A stretch of 64,000 bases of DNA from JBGRPZ01 sp041725955. GTDB lineage: Bacteria; Bacteroidota; Bacteroidia; Bacteroidales; JBGRPZ01. The stretch covers positions 39,301 to 103,300 of the forward strand of contig JBGRQE010000007.1 in assembly GCA_041725955.1 (NCBI GenBank), written 5' to 3'. Under the pieces are notes generated by a model that made no database searches, had not been told where the DNA came from, and worked only from the letters and a program-made list of their open reading frames with translations. Numbering within the stretch: the stretch's first letter is position 1; each line of letters starts with the position of its first letter. Below are positions 36,666-45,527 of the stretch, piece after piece. The position numbers and the translations under genes were made by a program.

Positions 36666-39662
36666 ATGAATAATTCTATAGATCAAATCAAACAAGGGAA
36701 ATTTCTGTTCAACGATACTTCTTTCAATAATCTAATGAAAAAACGTATATATCACGTACTACTTATTTCTAGTACGTATGATGCGTTTATATTAGAAGAT
36801 GATGGAAGAATTGACGAACAAATATTCAATGAATATGTCTCTCTTAACCTAAGATATCCACCCCAATTTCTTCAAGCAACTACCGAAGAACAAGCATTTG
36901 AAATGCTCGAAGAAGAGAGTATTGACCTTGTAATAACAATGCTTAGTGCCGAGAAACATGATACATTTATATTGGCAAAGAAAATAAAAGCTATATACCC
37001 AAATATTCCGCTTGTTGTATTAACTCCTTTTTCTAGAGAAGTTAGCCTTAGAATCGGAAATGAAGATTTGAGTGCTATTGACTATATTTTCAGTTGGCTT
37101 GGTAATGCTGATATTCTTCTTGCAATTATCAAATTGATCGAGGATGAGATGAATGTCGAAAACGATGTCAACGAAATCGGCGTTCAAACCATAATATTAG
37201 TAGAAGATAGCATTCGGTTTTACTCAAGTTATTTACCCAATATATATAAGATTATATTCAAACAGTCGAAAACTTTTATGACTGAGGGTTTAAATGAGCA
37301 TCAAAAAATGCTCAGAATGCGTGGCCGCCCAAAAATATTATTGGCAACTTCATACGAACAAGCCATTGAGTTATATGAGAAATACAAAGAGAATTTACTT
37401 GGAATAATCTCCGATATATCATATAAAAGAGCTGGTAAAAAAGATAATCAAGCAGGAATTCGCTTATGCAAAAAAGTTAGAGCTGAAGATGAATTTATGC
37501 CATTCTTGCTACAATCTTCTGACGGCGAAAACGAATCTCTGGCAAATTCACTTAATGTTGGATTTATAAATAAACATTCCAAGTCTCTTTCCATACGTTT
37601 GAGAAACTTCATTAAAGAAAACTTCTCTTTTGGTGATTTTATCTTTACCGATCCTTTGACAGGAATGGAGATTTGCAGAGCAAGAGATTTAAAATCTCTT
37701 CAAGAAAGAATTTTTCAGGTTCCTGACGAAAGCCTTGAACATCATATATACAGAAATAGCTTTAGTAGGTGGTTAAGAGCTAGAGCACTATTTAGTCTTG
37801 CCGATATATTCAAGCGTTTAAAACCAGAAGATTTTGATGATCTTGATGAAATAAAGCGATTCTTATTTGAAGCTATTGGGGCATATAGATTAAATCGCTC
37901 TCGAGGAGTTATTGCTGAATTTAATCGCGATCGTTTTGACGAGTATACTACATTTACTCGAATTGGTGAGGGTTCATTGGGAGGTAAAGCCAGAGGATTG
38001 GCATTCCTCGATTCTTTAATTAAGAGAAATCATTTATACGATCGTTTTGATGGAGTAAGTATCACAATTCCTCGAACTACTGTATTGGGTACTGATATTT
38101 TTGATGACTTTATGGAAGAGAACAACCTCTATCATATTGCACTTGCTTTGGATTTACCCGATAATGAAATTCTTGAACATTTTGTTGCCGCCAGGCTACC
38201 TCTAAGGGTTCATGAAGATTTGTACACCTTAATAGGTGTTGTTAAAAACCCTATTGCTATTCGTTCATCTAGTCTTTTAGAAGACTCCCACTACCAGCCT
38301 TTTGCAGGAATTTATTCCACATATATGGTTCCCAATATTCAGAATGACGAACGTCTAATGATTGAGATGTTAAGCAATGCCATAAAAAGCGTATATGCAT
38401 CAGCTTTTTTTAAAGCCAGTAAAGCATATATGACTGCAACATCCAATCTTATTGATGAGGAAAAAATGGCTATTGTGCTTCAGGAAGTATGTGGAAAACA
38501 ATATGGCGACCGTTTCTACCCTGCATTTTCTGGAGTTGGCCGATCTATAGATTTTTATCCAATTGCACCTGAAAAACCTGAAGACGGTGTTGCAAATATA
38601 GCATTGGGGCTGGGTAAATATATTGTAGATGGAGGAAATACTTTAAGATTCTCTCCTAAATATCCAAAGAAAATACTTCAGACTTCAACTACAGACCTCA
38701 CACTACGTGAATCACAAAAATATTTCTATGCTTTGGATTTAAGATATGGTAGTTTTAAAACCAATGTTGATGATGGGGCAAACCTCTTGAAGTTACCAAT
38801 AAAAGAAGCTGAAAAAGATGATTCTATTCGTCTTATTGCTTCCTCATACGATTTTCAAAACAATATAATTCGCGATGGCTATAGCTACCCAGGAAAAAAG
38901 ATAATTACATTTAATAATATCCTTAAGAATAACGCCTTCCCTCTGGCTGAAATATTGGATATGGTTATGAAAATAGGGCAAAAAGAAATGGGTAAACCCA
39001 TTGAAATTGAATTTGCTGTTGAACTAAACAAATCCAAAACAAAGCCTAAAACATTTAACTTATTACAGATTCGTCCAATTGTAGATAATGATCAGAGCAT
39101 TGAGGCAAATTGCACAATGATGCCTGAAAGTAAAAGTATTATTAAATCGAATTCGGCTCTGGGCAATGGATTAATTCAAGATTTATATGATTTTGTTTAC
39201 GTAAAACCAGAAACTTTTAATGCTGCGAAAAACATTGAAGTTGTTGAACGAATCGCCAAACTAAACGATAAATTTATTAAAGAAAACAAGAATTATGTTC
39301 TTGTTGGTCCTGGTCGCTGGGGATCAAGTGATCCATGGTTAGGAATACCTGTTAAATGGCCTCAAATATCTGCGGCAAGACTCATTGTAGAATCCGGATT
39401 GGAAAATTATCGTATAGACCCAAGTCAAGGGACTCACTTCTTCCAAAATCTAACCTCGTTTAGGGTAGGCTATTTTACTATAAACCCATTTATTGATGAT
39501 GGTTTCTACGACATTGACTTTCTTAACAAACAAGAAAGTATTTATGAAGACGAATTTATTCGACATATTCGCTTCGACAAACCTATTGTCGTAGAAATTG
39601 ATGGTAAAAATAATGAAGGTATAGTGCTTAAACCAGGTACAAAATTACCTAAGAAAAGATAA
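36666..39662 (+). CDS. Two-receiver-domain protein fused to a PEP-synthase-type nucleotide-binding domain
   Basis: The protein has 998 residues from ATG 36666. Residues ~30-160 look like a degenerate receiver domain (the phospho-acceptor position reads VITML rather than Asp). A second receiver (~173-320) is intact: the acidic pair in LVEDS (180-181), Asp250 in ISDIS and Lys303 in FINKHS. From ~425 to 805 there is a pyruvate-phosphate-dikinase N-terminal ATP-grasp fold: GEGSLGGKARGLAFL, AIRSSSLLEDS, PFAGIYSTY and the closing LLQIRPIV. The phospho-His and PEP-utilising domains of real PEP synthase are missing. The last ~150 residues (VLVGPGRWG onward) form a separate conserved domain also seen at the window's right end. 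The role is unknown; a phospho-regulated kinase or ligase seems likely. Confidence 0.85.
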   Translation: MNNSIDQIKQGKFLFNDTSFNNLMKKRIYHVLLISSTYDAFILEDDGRIDEQIFNEYVSLNLRYPPQFLQATTEEQAFEMLEEESIDLVITMLSAEKHDTFILAKKIKAIYPNIPLVVLTPFSREVSLRIGNEDLSAIDYIFSWLGNADILLAIIKLIEDEMNVENDVNEIGVQTIILVEDSIRFYSSYLPNIYKIIFKQSKTFMTEGLNEHQKMLRMRGRPKILLATSYEQAIELYEKYKENLLGIISDISYKRAGKKDNQAGIRLCKKVRAEDEFMPFLLQSSDGENESLANSLNVGFINKHSKSLSIRLRNFIKENFSFGDFIFTDPLTGMEICRARDLKSLQERIFQVPDESLEHHIYRNSFSRWLRARALFSLADIFKRLKPEDFDDLDEIKRFLFEAIGAYRLNRSRGVIAEFNRDRFDEYTTFTRIGEGSLGGKARGLAFLDSLIKRNHLYDRFDGVSITIPRTTVLGTDIFDDFMEENNLYHIALALDLPDNEILEHFVAARLPLRVHEDLYTLIGVVKNPIAIRSSSLLEDSHYQPFAGIYSTYMVPNIQNDERLMIEMLSNAIKSVYASAFFKASKAYMTATSNLIDEEKMAIVLQEVCGKQYGDRFYPAFSGVGRSIDFYPIAPEKPEDGVANIALGLGKYIVDGGNTLRFSPKYPKKILQTSTTDLTLRESQKYFYALDLRYGSFKTNVDDGANLLKLPIKEAEKDDSIRLIASSYDFQNNIIRDGYSYPGKKIITFNNILKNNAFPLAEILDMVMKIGQKEMGKPIEIEFAVELNKSKTKPKTFNLLQIRPIVDNDQSIEANCTMMPESKSIIKSNSALGNGLIQDLYDFVYVKPETFNAAKNIEVVERIAKLNDKFIKENKNYVLVGPGRWGSSDPWLGIPVKWPQISAARLIVESGLENYRIDPSQGTHFFQNLTSFRVGYFTINPFIDDGFYDIDFLNKQESIYEDEFIRHIRFDKPIVVEIDGKNNEGIVLKPGTKLPKKR

Positions 39663-39671
39663 ACTTATTAA

Positions 39672-39714
39672 AACCATAAAGGCTGTTAATTATACTAATA
39701 GCCTTTATGGTTTA
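39672..39714. terminator. Bidirectional terminator between the receiver protein and the biotin operon
   Basis: A perfect 14-bp stem, AAACCATAAAGGCT (39672-39685) with AGCCTTTATGGTTT (39701-39714), has a 15-nt loop. It lies between convergent stop codons and can serve both strands. Confidence 0.9.
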
Positions 39715-39730
39715 ACAATATAAGTAAAAA

Positions 39731-40417
39731 TCAATGATCAAAGAATCCGTCTAGGTTTAAATCAGGAATTCCATTCTTCCGAACAAAAGGCATCTCTACA
39801 AGAGGTGTTCCGGGGAACCATTTATCCAGATAATAACGGAATACATCTTTTGAATCTTCCAATACGAATTGATTTTCTATTGGATAATGATTGTACATAA
39901 CTCCTGCCAACGGAATTTTTCTACTCTTTAATGCTTCTAAGCTCAATAAGGTATGATTAATACTTCCTACTTTTGAAGTAGTAACTAATATCACAGGATA
40001 TTTTCTTTCTTCAAGATAATCAAGAATAGTATAATCAAGAGTTAAAGGCACTTGCAGACCGCCAGCTCCTTCCAAAAGCAAATACTCAAATTTATTTTTA
40101 AGTTTTTCAACCCAGGTATCAATTCGCTTAATATCTATTTCTTTGTTTTCGAGTTTAGCAGCTAGATGAGGAGAGGAAGGAAACTTAAATAGGTAAGGGC
40201 AGGTCATTTTTTTTCGGTCCACTTCATGATGAGAAATTCCCATCAATTCTCGGTGCTTTACCACATCATCAGGAAAATCTTTACAACCCGTCTGAATCAT
40301 TTTCATGGTCATAACATCTTCACCTTTTTTCAAAAGGTACCTACCTACAAGGCCTGTAGCATAGGTCTTTCCTGAATCTGTATCAATACCGCTAATGAAA
40401 TAGATTCCTTTTTTCAT
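39731..40417 (-). CDS. bioD: Dethiobiotin synthetase
   Basis: The 228-residue protein has the BioD P-loop GIDTDSGKT (10-18) and EGAGGLQVPL around residue 115, which binds the substrate. TSKVGSINHTLLSLEAL and the C-terminal NHYP follow. It carboxylates 7,8-diaminopelargonic acid with ATP to dethiobiotin. It is the last gene of the biotin operon, 131 bp after bioC, and ends at the strong bidirectional hairpin. Confidence 0.95.
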   Translation of the reverse strand: MKKGIYFISGIDTDSGKTYATGLVGRYLLKKGEDVMTMKMIQTGCKDFPDDVVKHRELMGISHHEVDRKKMTCPYLFKFPSSPHLAAKLENKEIDIKRIDTWVEKLKNKFEYLLLEGAGGLQVPLTLDYTILDYLEERKYPVILVTTSKVGSINHTLLSLEALKSRKIPLAGVMYNHYPIENQFVLEDSKDVFRYYLDKWFPGTPLVEMPFVRKNGIPDLNLDGFFDH

Positions 40418-40548
40418 ATTTTTTCCTTTCTTACAACATTTTTATTTATCATACTCCTTTAAGGATAAATCCAACATAGTTAAGAAACCTTAAAAAAGGG
40501 TCTTTTATTTCTTCTTTAAGCTTTCTTATGAATTAAAAATCAAAAAAA

Positions 40549-41325
40549 TCAATATTCCTTCTTTCTACCCCAGAAATACAAAGGATGGTAACTTAATGTT
40601 ATTTTTTTCTCCTCTTCTAAAATTTCTGAAAGCCCGTTTTTTATCTTTAAATATTTGCTTCGATTAAAACCCGATGATTTAAATGCATTTACTCCACTTA
40701 ACTTTAAATGAGTAAAAACATCTTCTACTGAATTAAAATAAACATCCTCTTTTTTCTCCACAAAATATATATCATCAAAGAAAGGATCCAACTTACTCTT
40801 TATATCTTCTGGATTAAAATAGTTTAGCACATTTCCACTAAGTTGACTAAATTGATAAATATTTTGACTCCCAAATGTTGAAAAAGCTAAAATTCCTCCT
40901 GGATTTAATGAGCTACTTATTTTCTGGAACAATGCATCCAAATTATTTACCCATTGAAAAGTGGAAGAAGAAATTATCATATCTACTTCAGATGGAAAAT
41001 CTATAACTTCAATATCACCAGGATGAAAAGACCATGCTTTATCATTCATGATTTGTGATAATCTAAACTCTAAGTCAGAGCAAAGATCATTTAAGAAAAA
41101 TTGCTCTGCCTTGTATGCTTGTATTAGTTCCCTTGTTAACAAACCTGACCCGCATCCCAATTCAAACACCTTTCCAAAAGAACGCTCGGGAAACAAGCTT
41201 ACCGTTTTTTGCATTAAATCTTTGGCTATGCTTTTTTGCGCTAAAGCATATCGATCATAAGTTTCCCATCTTTTTTGAAAACTACTGCAAATAATTTTCT
41301 TATTTATTTCTACCGTAGCCAACAT
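40549..41325 (-). CDS. bioC: Malonyl-ACP O-methyltransferase BioC
   Basis: The 258-residue class I methyltransferase has the SAM motif FELGCGSGLLTREL, the acidic strand FFLNDLC and the post-motif SSSTFQWVNNLDALF that is characteristic of BioC. It methylates the carboxyl of malonyl-ACP so that fatty-acid synthesis can build pimeloyl-ACP. The start lies 2 bp after the stop of the BioG gene, so translation is probably coupled. Confidence 0.94.
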   Translation of the reverse strand: MLATVEINKKIICSSFQKRWETYDRYALAQKSIAKDLMQKTVSLFPERSFGKVFELGCGSGLLTRELIQAYKAEQFFLNDLCSDLEFRLSQIMNDKAWSFHPGDIEVIDFPSEVDMIISSSTFQWVNNLDALFQKISSSLNPGGILAFSTFGSQNIYQFSQLSGNVLNYFNPEDIKSKLDPFFDDIYFVEKKEDVYFNSVEDVFTHLKLSGVNAFKSSGFNRSKYLKIKNGLSEILEEEKKITLSYHPLYFWGRKKEY

Positions 41326-41327
41326 GT

Positions 41328-42011
41328 TTAAATCCCTATTTTATATATAAGTTCTTTCCATGATTTAATTCCTACAAAAGGATAGTGCCCTACATCTTCC
41401 ATTTTCTCTATAGAAATTTGCATATAGTCTTCCCAAAAATTAAGCTGAGATGTTGCAGGAATAATTAAATCATTATCTCCTACAAAAACTTTTGTCCAAT
41501 TATGAAATAAGCAGTCACAACGATTAGATAAATCTCCTAAAAACCTCAACTCCTTTATCAAGGACTCAATAGAATTGCTATTATACTGAATATCTTCGGC
41601 TTTAAACTTTTTTAACCCTCCAAAAGTTCGATAAAGAAATTTCAGATAATTCCTTTCGTCTAAATATTCTATTGTCTTTTGAAAAACCAATTTCGGAATA
41701 CCATACTCATCATGCACTGGCAATAAACTCCCATTGAATATTATCTTAGCACAAAACTCCAGATTTGAATTACTCAAATACTTTTCGGCCATTACTGCAC
41801 CAAAAGACCAAGCGATTAACACTCGTTTGGAATATGACTCACATAGAGAATCAATATTCTGATCCAGATCTTTGTCGTATGCATATAAAAAGCAAATATC
41901 ATATTCCAAATCTGTATCCCAACATTCAAAAAATGAAGGATTAATTCCCCATCCAGAAAAAAATATAATTACGGATTTATTATTATCCTTTTTCTGCCAA
42001 GATACTCTCAT
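41328..42011 (-). CDS. bioG: Pimeloyl-ACP methyl ester esterase, BioG type
   Basis: The 227-residue alpha/beta hydrolase belongs to the DUF452/BioG group: FFSGWGINPSFF near the N-terminus, nucleophile Ser69 in AWSFGA, an Asp in VGDNDLI and a His in VGHYPF. BioG removes the methyl ester from pimeloyl-ACP methyl ester and replaces BioH. In some Bacteroides it is fused to BioC; here the two are separate genes 2 bp apart. The start overlaps the end of bioF by 29 bp. Confidence 0.9.
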   Translation of the reverse strand: MRVSWQKKDNNKSVIIFFSGWGINPSFFECWDTDLEYDICFLYAYDKDLDQNIDSLCESYSKRVLIAWSFGAVMAEKYLSNSNLEFCAKIIFNGSLLPVHDEYGIPKLVFQKTIEYLDERNYLKFLYRTFGGLKKFKAEDIQYNSNSIESLIKELRFLGDLSNRCDCLFHNWTKVFVGDNDLIIPATSQLNFWEDYMQISIEKMEDVGHYPFVGIKSWKELIYKIGI

Positions 42012-43155
42012 AATTTGCCCCCACTTCTTTTATCAAATTAATCAAATCAGAAAATCTACTTCTACAAATTCCTGAGTTCAAGGAAAATCGTAAGCGTGAA
42101 CTTCCTTTTGGAACAGTTGGTGGACGAATGGGTAATATATAAAAACCTGCTCTTTGAAGATATAATGATAACTGAACAGATAATGCATTATCCTTACAAA
42201 TTAATGGGACAATATGACTCGATCCCAATGTAGTATATTCAGTATCAGAAATGGTTTTTCGCAACTTATCCGACATCCACATAAGATTCTGCCTTTGCTT
42301 GTCAAAAGATTTCATTTTTTGAAGAATAAAATGAGTCCACAATACTTGAACTGGAGACAATGCTGTAGAAAAAATCAAAGATCTGGCTTTATTAATCAAT
42401 ATATTCCTAATTATAGAAGATGACACCATAAATGCTCCATATGATGCAAATGCTTTTCCAAATGTACCTACTAAAATATCTACCTCTTCTATAATTCTTT
42501 CTTCCCATGACCATCCACGTCCGCAAGAACCATAAACCCCTACCGAATGAGCCTCATCTATATATAAGAATAGATTGAAATCTTTTTTCAACCTCAACAA
42601 TTCTTCCGAACAAGCAGTATCTCCGTCCATACTAAATACAGATTCTGTTACCAGATAAACTCTTCGATAGCTTGATCTGCAATTTTGCAAAATCTTTCGA
42701 GCGTGATTATAATCTAAATGACGGAAACGTTTTGAATCTGCTGCGCTTAATTTTATTCCATCAATTATACTGGCATGAACCAGTTTATCTGATAAAATCA
42801 AATCTCCTTTTTCTGCTAAAACAGGTAATACAGATGTATTCAGATGATAACCACTACCAAAAACAAGAGATGTCTCTTTATGGAAAAATGCTGCCAACTC
42901 TTCTTCCAGTTGATTATATGCAAAATGATTGCCTGTAAGTAATCGTGAAGAAACAGCACTCATTACAAATGTATCAGTTGGAAGATTTGAAAAAAATTCT
43001 GCCTGCAAATCTGTTCTTCCCGATAAATTGAGATAATCATTCGATGATAAATTTATAAGATCTTCTGATTCTACCTTTCTTTTATCCACAGTAGACAAAC
43101 TTCTGTATTGATCTTTCTCCTTTAAGCGGAAAATATGTTCTTCATAGCCTTTCAT
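41983..43155 (-). CDS. bioF: 8-amino-7-oxononanoate synthase
   Basis: The 390-residue fold-type I PLP enzyme has YIDEAHSVGVYG with Asp200, and GTFGKAF with the Schiff-base Lys234. N-terminal SSNDYLNLSG and RLLTGNHFAYNQLEEELA are the usual family segments. It condenses pimeloyl-ACP with alanine. The start overlaps the bioA stop by 4 bp (ATGA type) and the end overlaps bioG by 29 bp, so the three are translationally coupled. Confidence 0.95.
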   Translation of the reverse strand: MKGYEEHIFRLKEKDQYRSLSTVDKRKVESEDLINLSSNDYLNLSGRTDLQAEFFSNLPTDTFVMSAVSSRLLTGNHFAYNQLEEELAAFFHKETSLVFGSGYHLNTSVLPVLAEKGDLILSDKLVHASIIDGIKLSAADSKRFRHLDYNHARKILQNCRSSYRRVYLVTESVFSMDGDTACSEELLRLKKDFNLFLYIDEAHSVGVYGSCGRGWSWEERIIEEVDILVGTFGKAFASYGAFMVSSSIIRNILINKARSLIFSTALSPVQVLWTHFILQKMKSFDKQRQNLMWMSDKLRKTISDTEYTTLGSSHIVPLICKDNALSVQLSLYLQRAGFYILPIRPPTVPKGSSRLRFSLNSGICRSRFSDLINLIKEVGANYESILAEKG

Positions 43156-44456
43156 CGTTCCAAATATTGTTGCACAACATTTTTAATTCCAGAGATTAAA
43201 AAGTCCAGCTCTTTATCTGAAATAATAAAAGGAGGCATTGTATAAACTAATTTTCCAAAAGGACGTAGCCACACACCTGATTCAACAAATAAAGATTGAA
43301 TATAAGCCATGTCTACAGCTTCTTTCATTTCTACAACTCCTATTGCTCCCAAAACACGAACATCTGCAACGCCATCCAATTGTAAAAGAGGTTTTAATCC
43401 CCTTTGTAATTGTTCTTCTATATTTTCAACTTTCTTCTTCCAACCATATGACAAAAGCAAATCTATTGATGCACAAGCTATACTGCAGGCTAAGGGATTG
43501 GCCATAAAGGTTGGTCCATGCATAAAAACACCTGGATTTCCACAAGAAATAACATTGGCTATATTCTTTGTTGTAATTGTAGTTGCAAAGCTCATATAGC
43601 CCCCTGTAATAGCTTTACCCAAACACATTATATCAGGTACAACATCTGTATGCTCACAAGCAAATAGTTTTCCTGTTCTACCAAATCCAGTTGCAATTTC
43701 ATCAAAAATCAGTAATACATTATACTTATCACAAAGTAGACGAACTTTATTTAGATATTCTGAATTATAAAATCGCATACCCCCAGCTCCCTGTACAATA
43801 GGTTCCAATATAAATGCTGCAATCTCATCTTCATAGTCTTCAAAAATAGATTGAATGGAGTTTAAGTCATTGCAATCAAATTCGTCATAGAATCCACTTT
43901 TAGGATTATCTGCAAAAAACTGAACGGGCAAACTTCCTTTAAATATTTGATGCATTCCTGTTATTGGATCACAAACAGACATGGCATTCCAAGTATCACC
44001 ATGATAACCAGATCTAATACTAACAAATTTCTGTTTTTGAGGTTTCCCTTTTGAATGCCAATATTGCTTAGCCATTTTCATAGCCACCTCTACAGAAACA
44101 GATCCAGAATCGCAATAAAATATATGTTGTAAAGGTTCAGGAGTAATTGATAATAATCTACGTCCCAATTCTATTGCAGGCTTATGGGTAAAGCCACCAA
44201 ACATAATATGAGAAACCTTCTGACTTTGATCGATTAAAGCTTTATTTAATACTGCATGATTATATCCATGAACAGCAGCCCACCACGACGACATACCATC
44301 AATCAATTCTTCTCCGGATTCAAGTTGTATTTTAACTCCATCAGCGGATTTAACCTGATAAACAGGCAAAGGATTGATAGTTGATGTATATGGGTGCCAG
44401 ATATGATCACGATCAAAAGCCAAATCTTTGTCGATAATTTTTTCTACAAGTTCCAT
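43152..44456 (-). CDS. bioA: Adenosylmethionine-8-amino-7-oxononanoate transaminase
   Basis: The 434-residue class III aminotransferase has HIWHPYTS near the N-terminus, DGMSSWWAAVHGYNH, FDEIATGFGRTGK at 251-263 and the Schiff-base Lys281 in CLGKAITGG. The short HPYTS and SSWW segments distinguish BioA from other class III enzymes. It uses S-adenosylmethionine as amino donor to make 7,8-diaminopelargonate. bioB ends 11 bp upstream of the start. Confidence 0.95.
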   Translation of the reverse strand: MELVEKIIDKDLAFDRDHIWHPYTSTINPLPVYQVKSADGVKIQLESGEELIDGMSSWWAAVHGYNHAVLNKALIDQSQKVSHIMFGGFTHKPAIELGRRLLSITPEPLQHIFYCDSGSVSVEVAMKMAKQYWHSKGKPQKQKFVSIRSGYHGDTWNAMSVCDPITGMHQIFKGSLPVQFFADNPKSGFYDEFDCNDLNSIQSIFEDYEDEIAAFILEPIVQGAGGMRFYNSEYLNKVRLLCDKYNVLLIFDEIATGFGRTGKLFACEHTDVVPDIMCLGKAITGGYMSFATTITTKNIANVISCGNPGVFMHGPTFMANPLACSIACASIDLLLSYGWKKKVENIEEQLQRGLKPLLQLDGVADVRVLGAIGVVEMKEAVDMAYIQSLFVESGVWLRPFGKLVYTMPPFIISDKELDFLISGIKNVVQQYLER

Positions 44457-44467
44457 AAGACTAGTTT

Positions 44468-45445
44468 TTAAGATAGTTTGAAACCTGCTTTCTGAAAATC
44501 ACAAACATCTTCACTAACGTTTGTACCTACAGTAGTAAGCAAATCGCCAACCAATGCTGCACTAACACCTGCTTTTAGAAGTCTTTCCTGAAGATGTTTT
44601 ATTTTATTTCGTCCCCCTGCAAATCGAATATTCGCCTGTGGATTAATAAACCTAAAAATGGCAAATGTGTCCATAATTTCCTCATCACTCAACGAAGGGG
44701 TTTTCTCTAAAGGAGTACCCTGTATAGGATTTAAAATGTTTAAAGGTATAGACTTAACCTTTAATTCTCTTAAGGCAAAAGCCATTTCTACTCTTTGAGC
44801 CATAGATTCGCCCATTCCAATAATTCCGCCTGAACACACTTTAAGGCCAATCTCTTGAGCCCACTTTAAGGTCTGTATCTTTTGTTCGATGGTATGACTT
44901 GTACATAGATTTGGGAAAAAGGACGGAGCCGTTTCTAAATTACAGTGATAATGTTTTACTCCTGAATCTTTTAGCTTTTGCAAATCTTCTCTACTCATTA
45001 ACCCCATAGAAGCACATAAACCAATAGATAATTCACCTTCTATTTTCTTATAAATATTACATACCCTCTCTAAGTTCTTTTGACTTAAGCGTTTTCCACT
45101 TGTTACCAAAGAAAACTTATGCACTCCATATTCGGCATTTTTACGCGCTTGCGAAAGAGCCTGTTCCTCAGCGATAAGGTCATATTCCTCTGAATGTGTA
45201 TTATAAGAAGCGGACTGAGCGCACCATTTACAGTTTTCAGAACATTTGCCCGACTTTGCATTAGAAATAGTACATAAATCTATCTTTTCACCTAAAAATT
45301 TACTTCTGATTTCGTTTGCAGCCCAATAAAATTCTTCTTTTTCTTCTATACTTAATAATTTGTTTGCTTCATCAAAGTCAATACAATCCCCATTAAAGAC
45401 TTTTTGAAGCATAGCTTCCAGCCATTTATTTTCTAACATAATCAT
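44468..45445 (-). CDS. bioB: Biotin synthase
   Basis: I start at the ATG at 45445 (MIMLENKWLE, 325 residues), with a second ATG at 45439 equally good; the longer frame begins with TTG at 45538 and would overlap the receptor gene. The radical-SAM cluster motif CSENCKWC has Cys68, Cys72 and Cys75. GGIIGMGES and LNILNPIQGTPLE are standard BioB motifs, and FAGGRNKIK carries the Arg that binds the [2Fe-2S] cluster. The enzyme inserts sulfur into dethiobiotin. It sits 82 bp after the receptor stop in the biotin operon. Confidence 0.95.
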   Translation of the reverse strand: MIMLENKWLEAMLQKVFNGDCIDFDEANKLLSIEEKEEFYWAANEIRSKFLGEKIDLCTISNAKSGKCSENCKWCAQSASYNTHSEEYDLIAEEQALSQARKNAEYGVHKFSLVTSGKRLSQKNLERVCNIYKKIEGELSIGLCASMGLMSREDLQKLKDSGVKHYHCNLETAPSFFPNLCTSHTIEQKIQTLKWAQEIGLKVCSGGIIGMGESMAQRVEMAFALRELKVKSIPLNILNPIQGTPLEKTPSLSDEEIMDTFAIFRFINPQANIRFAGGRNKIKHLQERLLKAGVSAALVGDLLTTVGTNVSEDVCDFQKAGFKLS

Positions 45446-45527
45446 AATCTTTTTGCCCTTTATGGATACAGATTCCAAAAGGCAGTTCATATTCAGTAAA
45501 AAAAGAGTATTAGATTTCCATAAATCT

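Noticed and set aside
36666..39662. Functional PEP synthase
   Set aside because: The phospho-His and PEP-utilising domains are missing, and receiver domains replace the usual layout.
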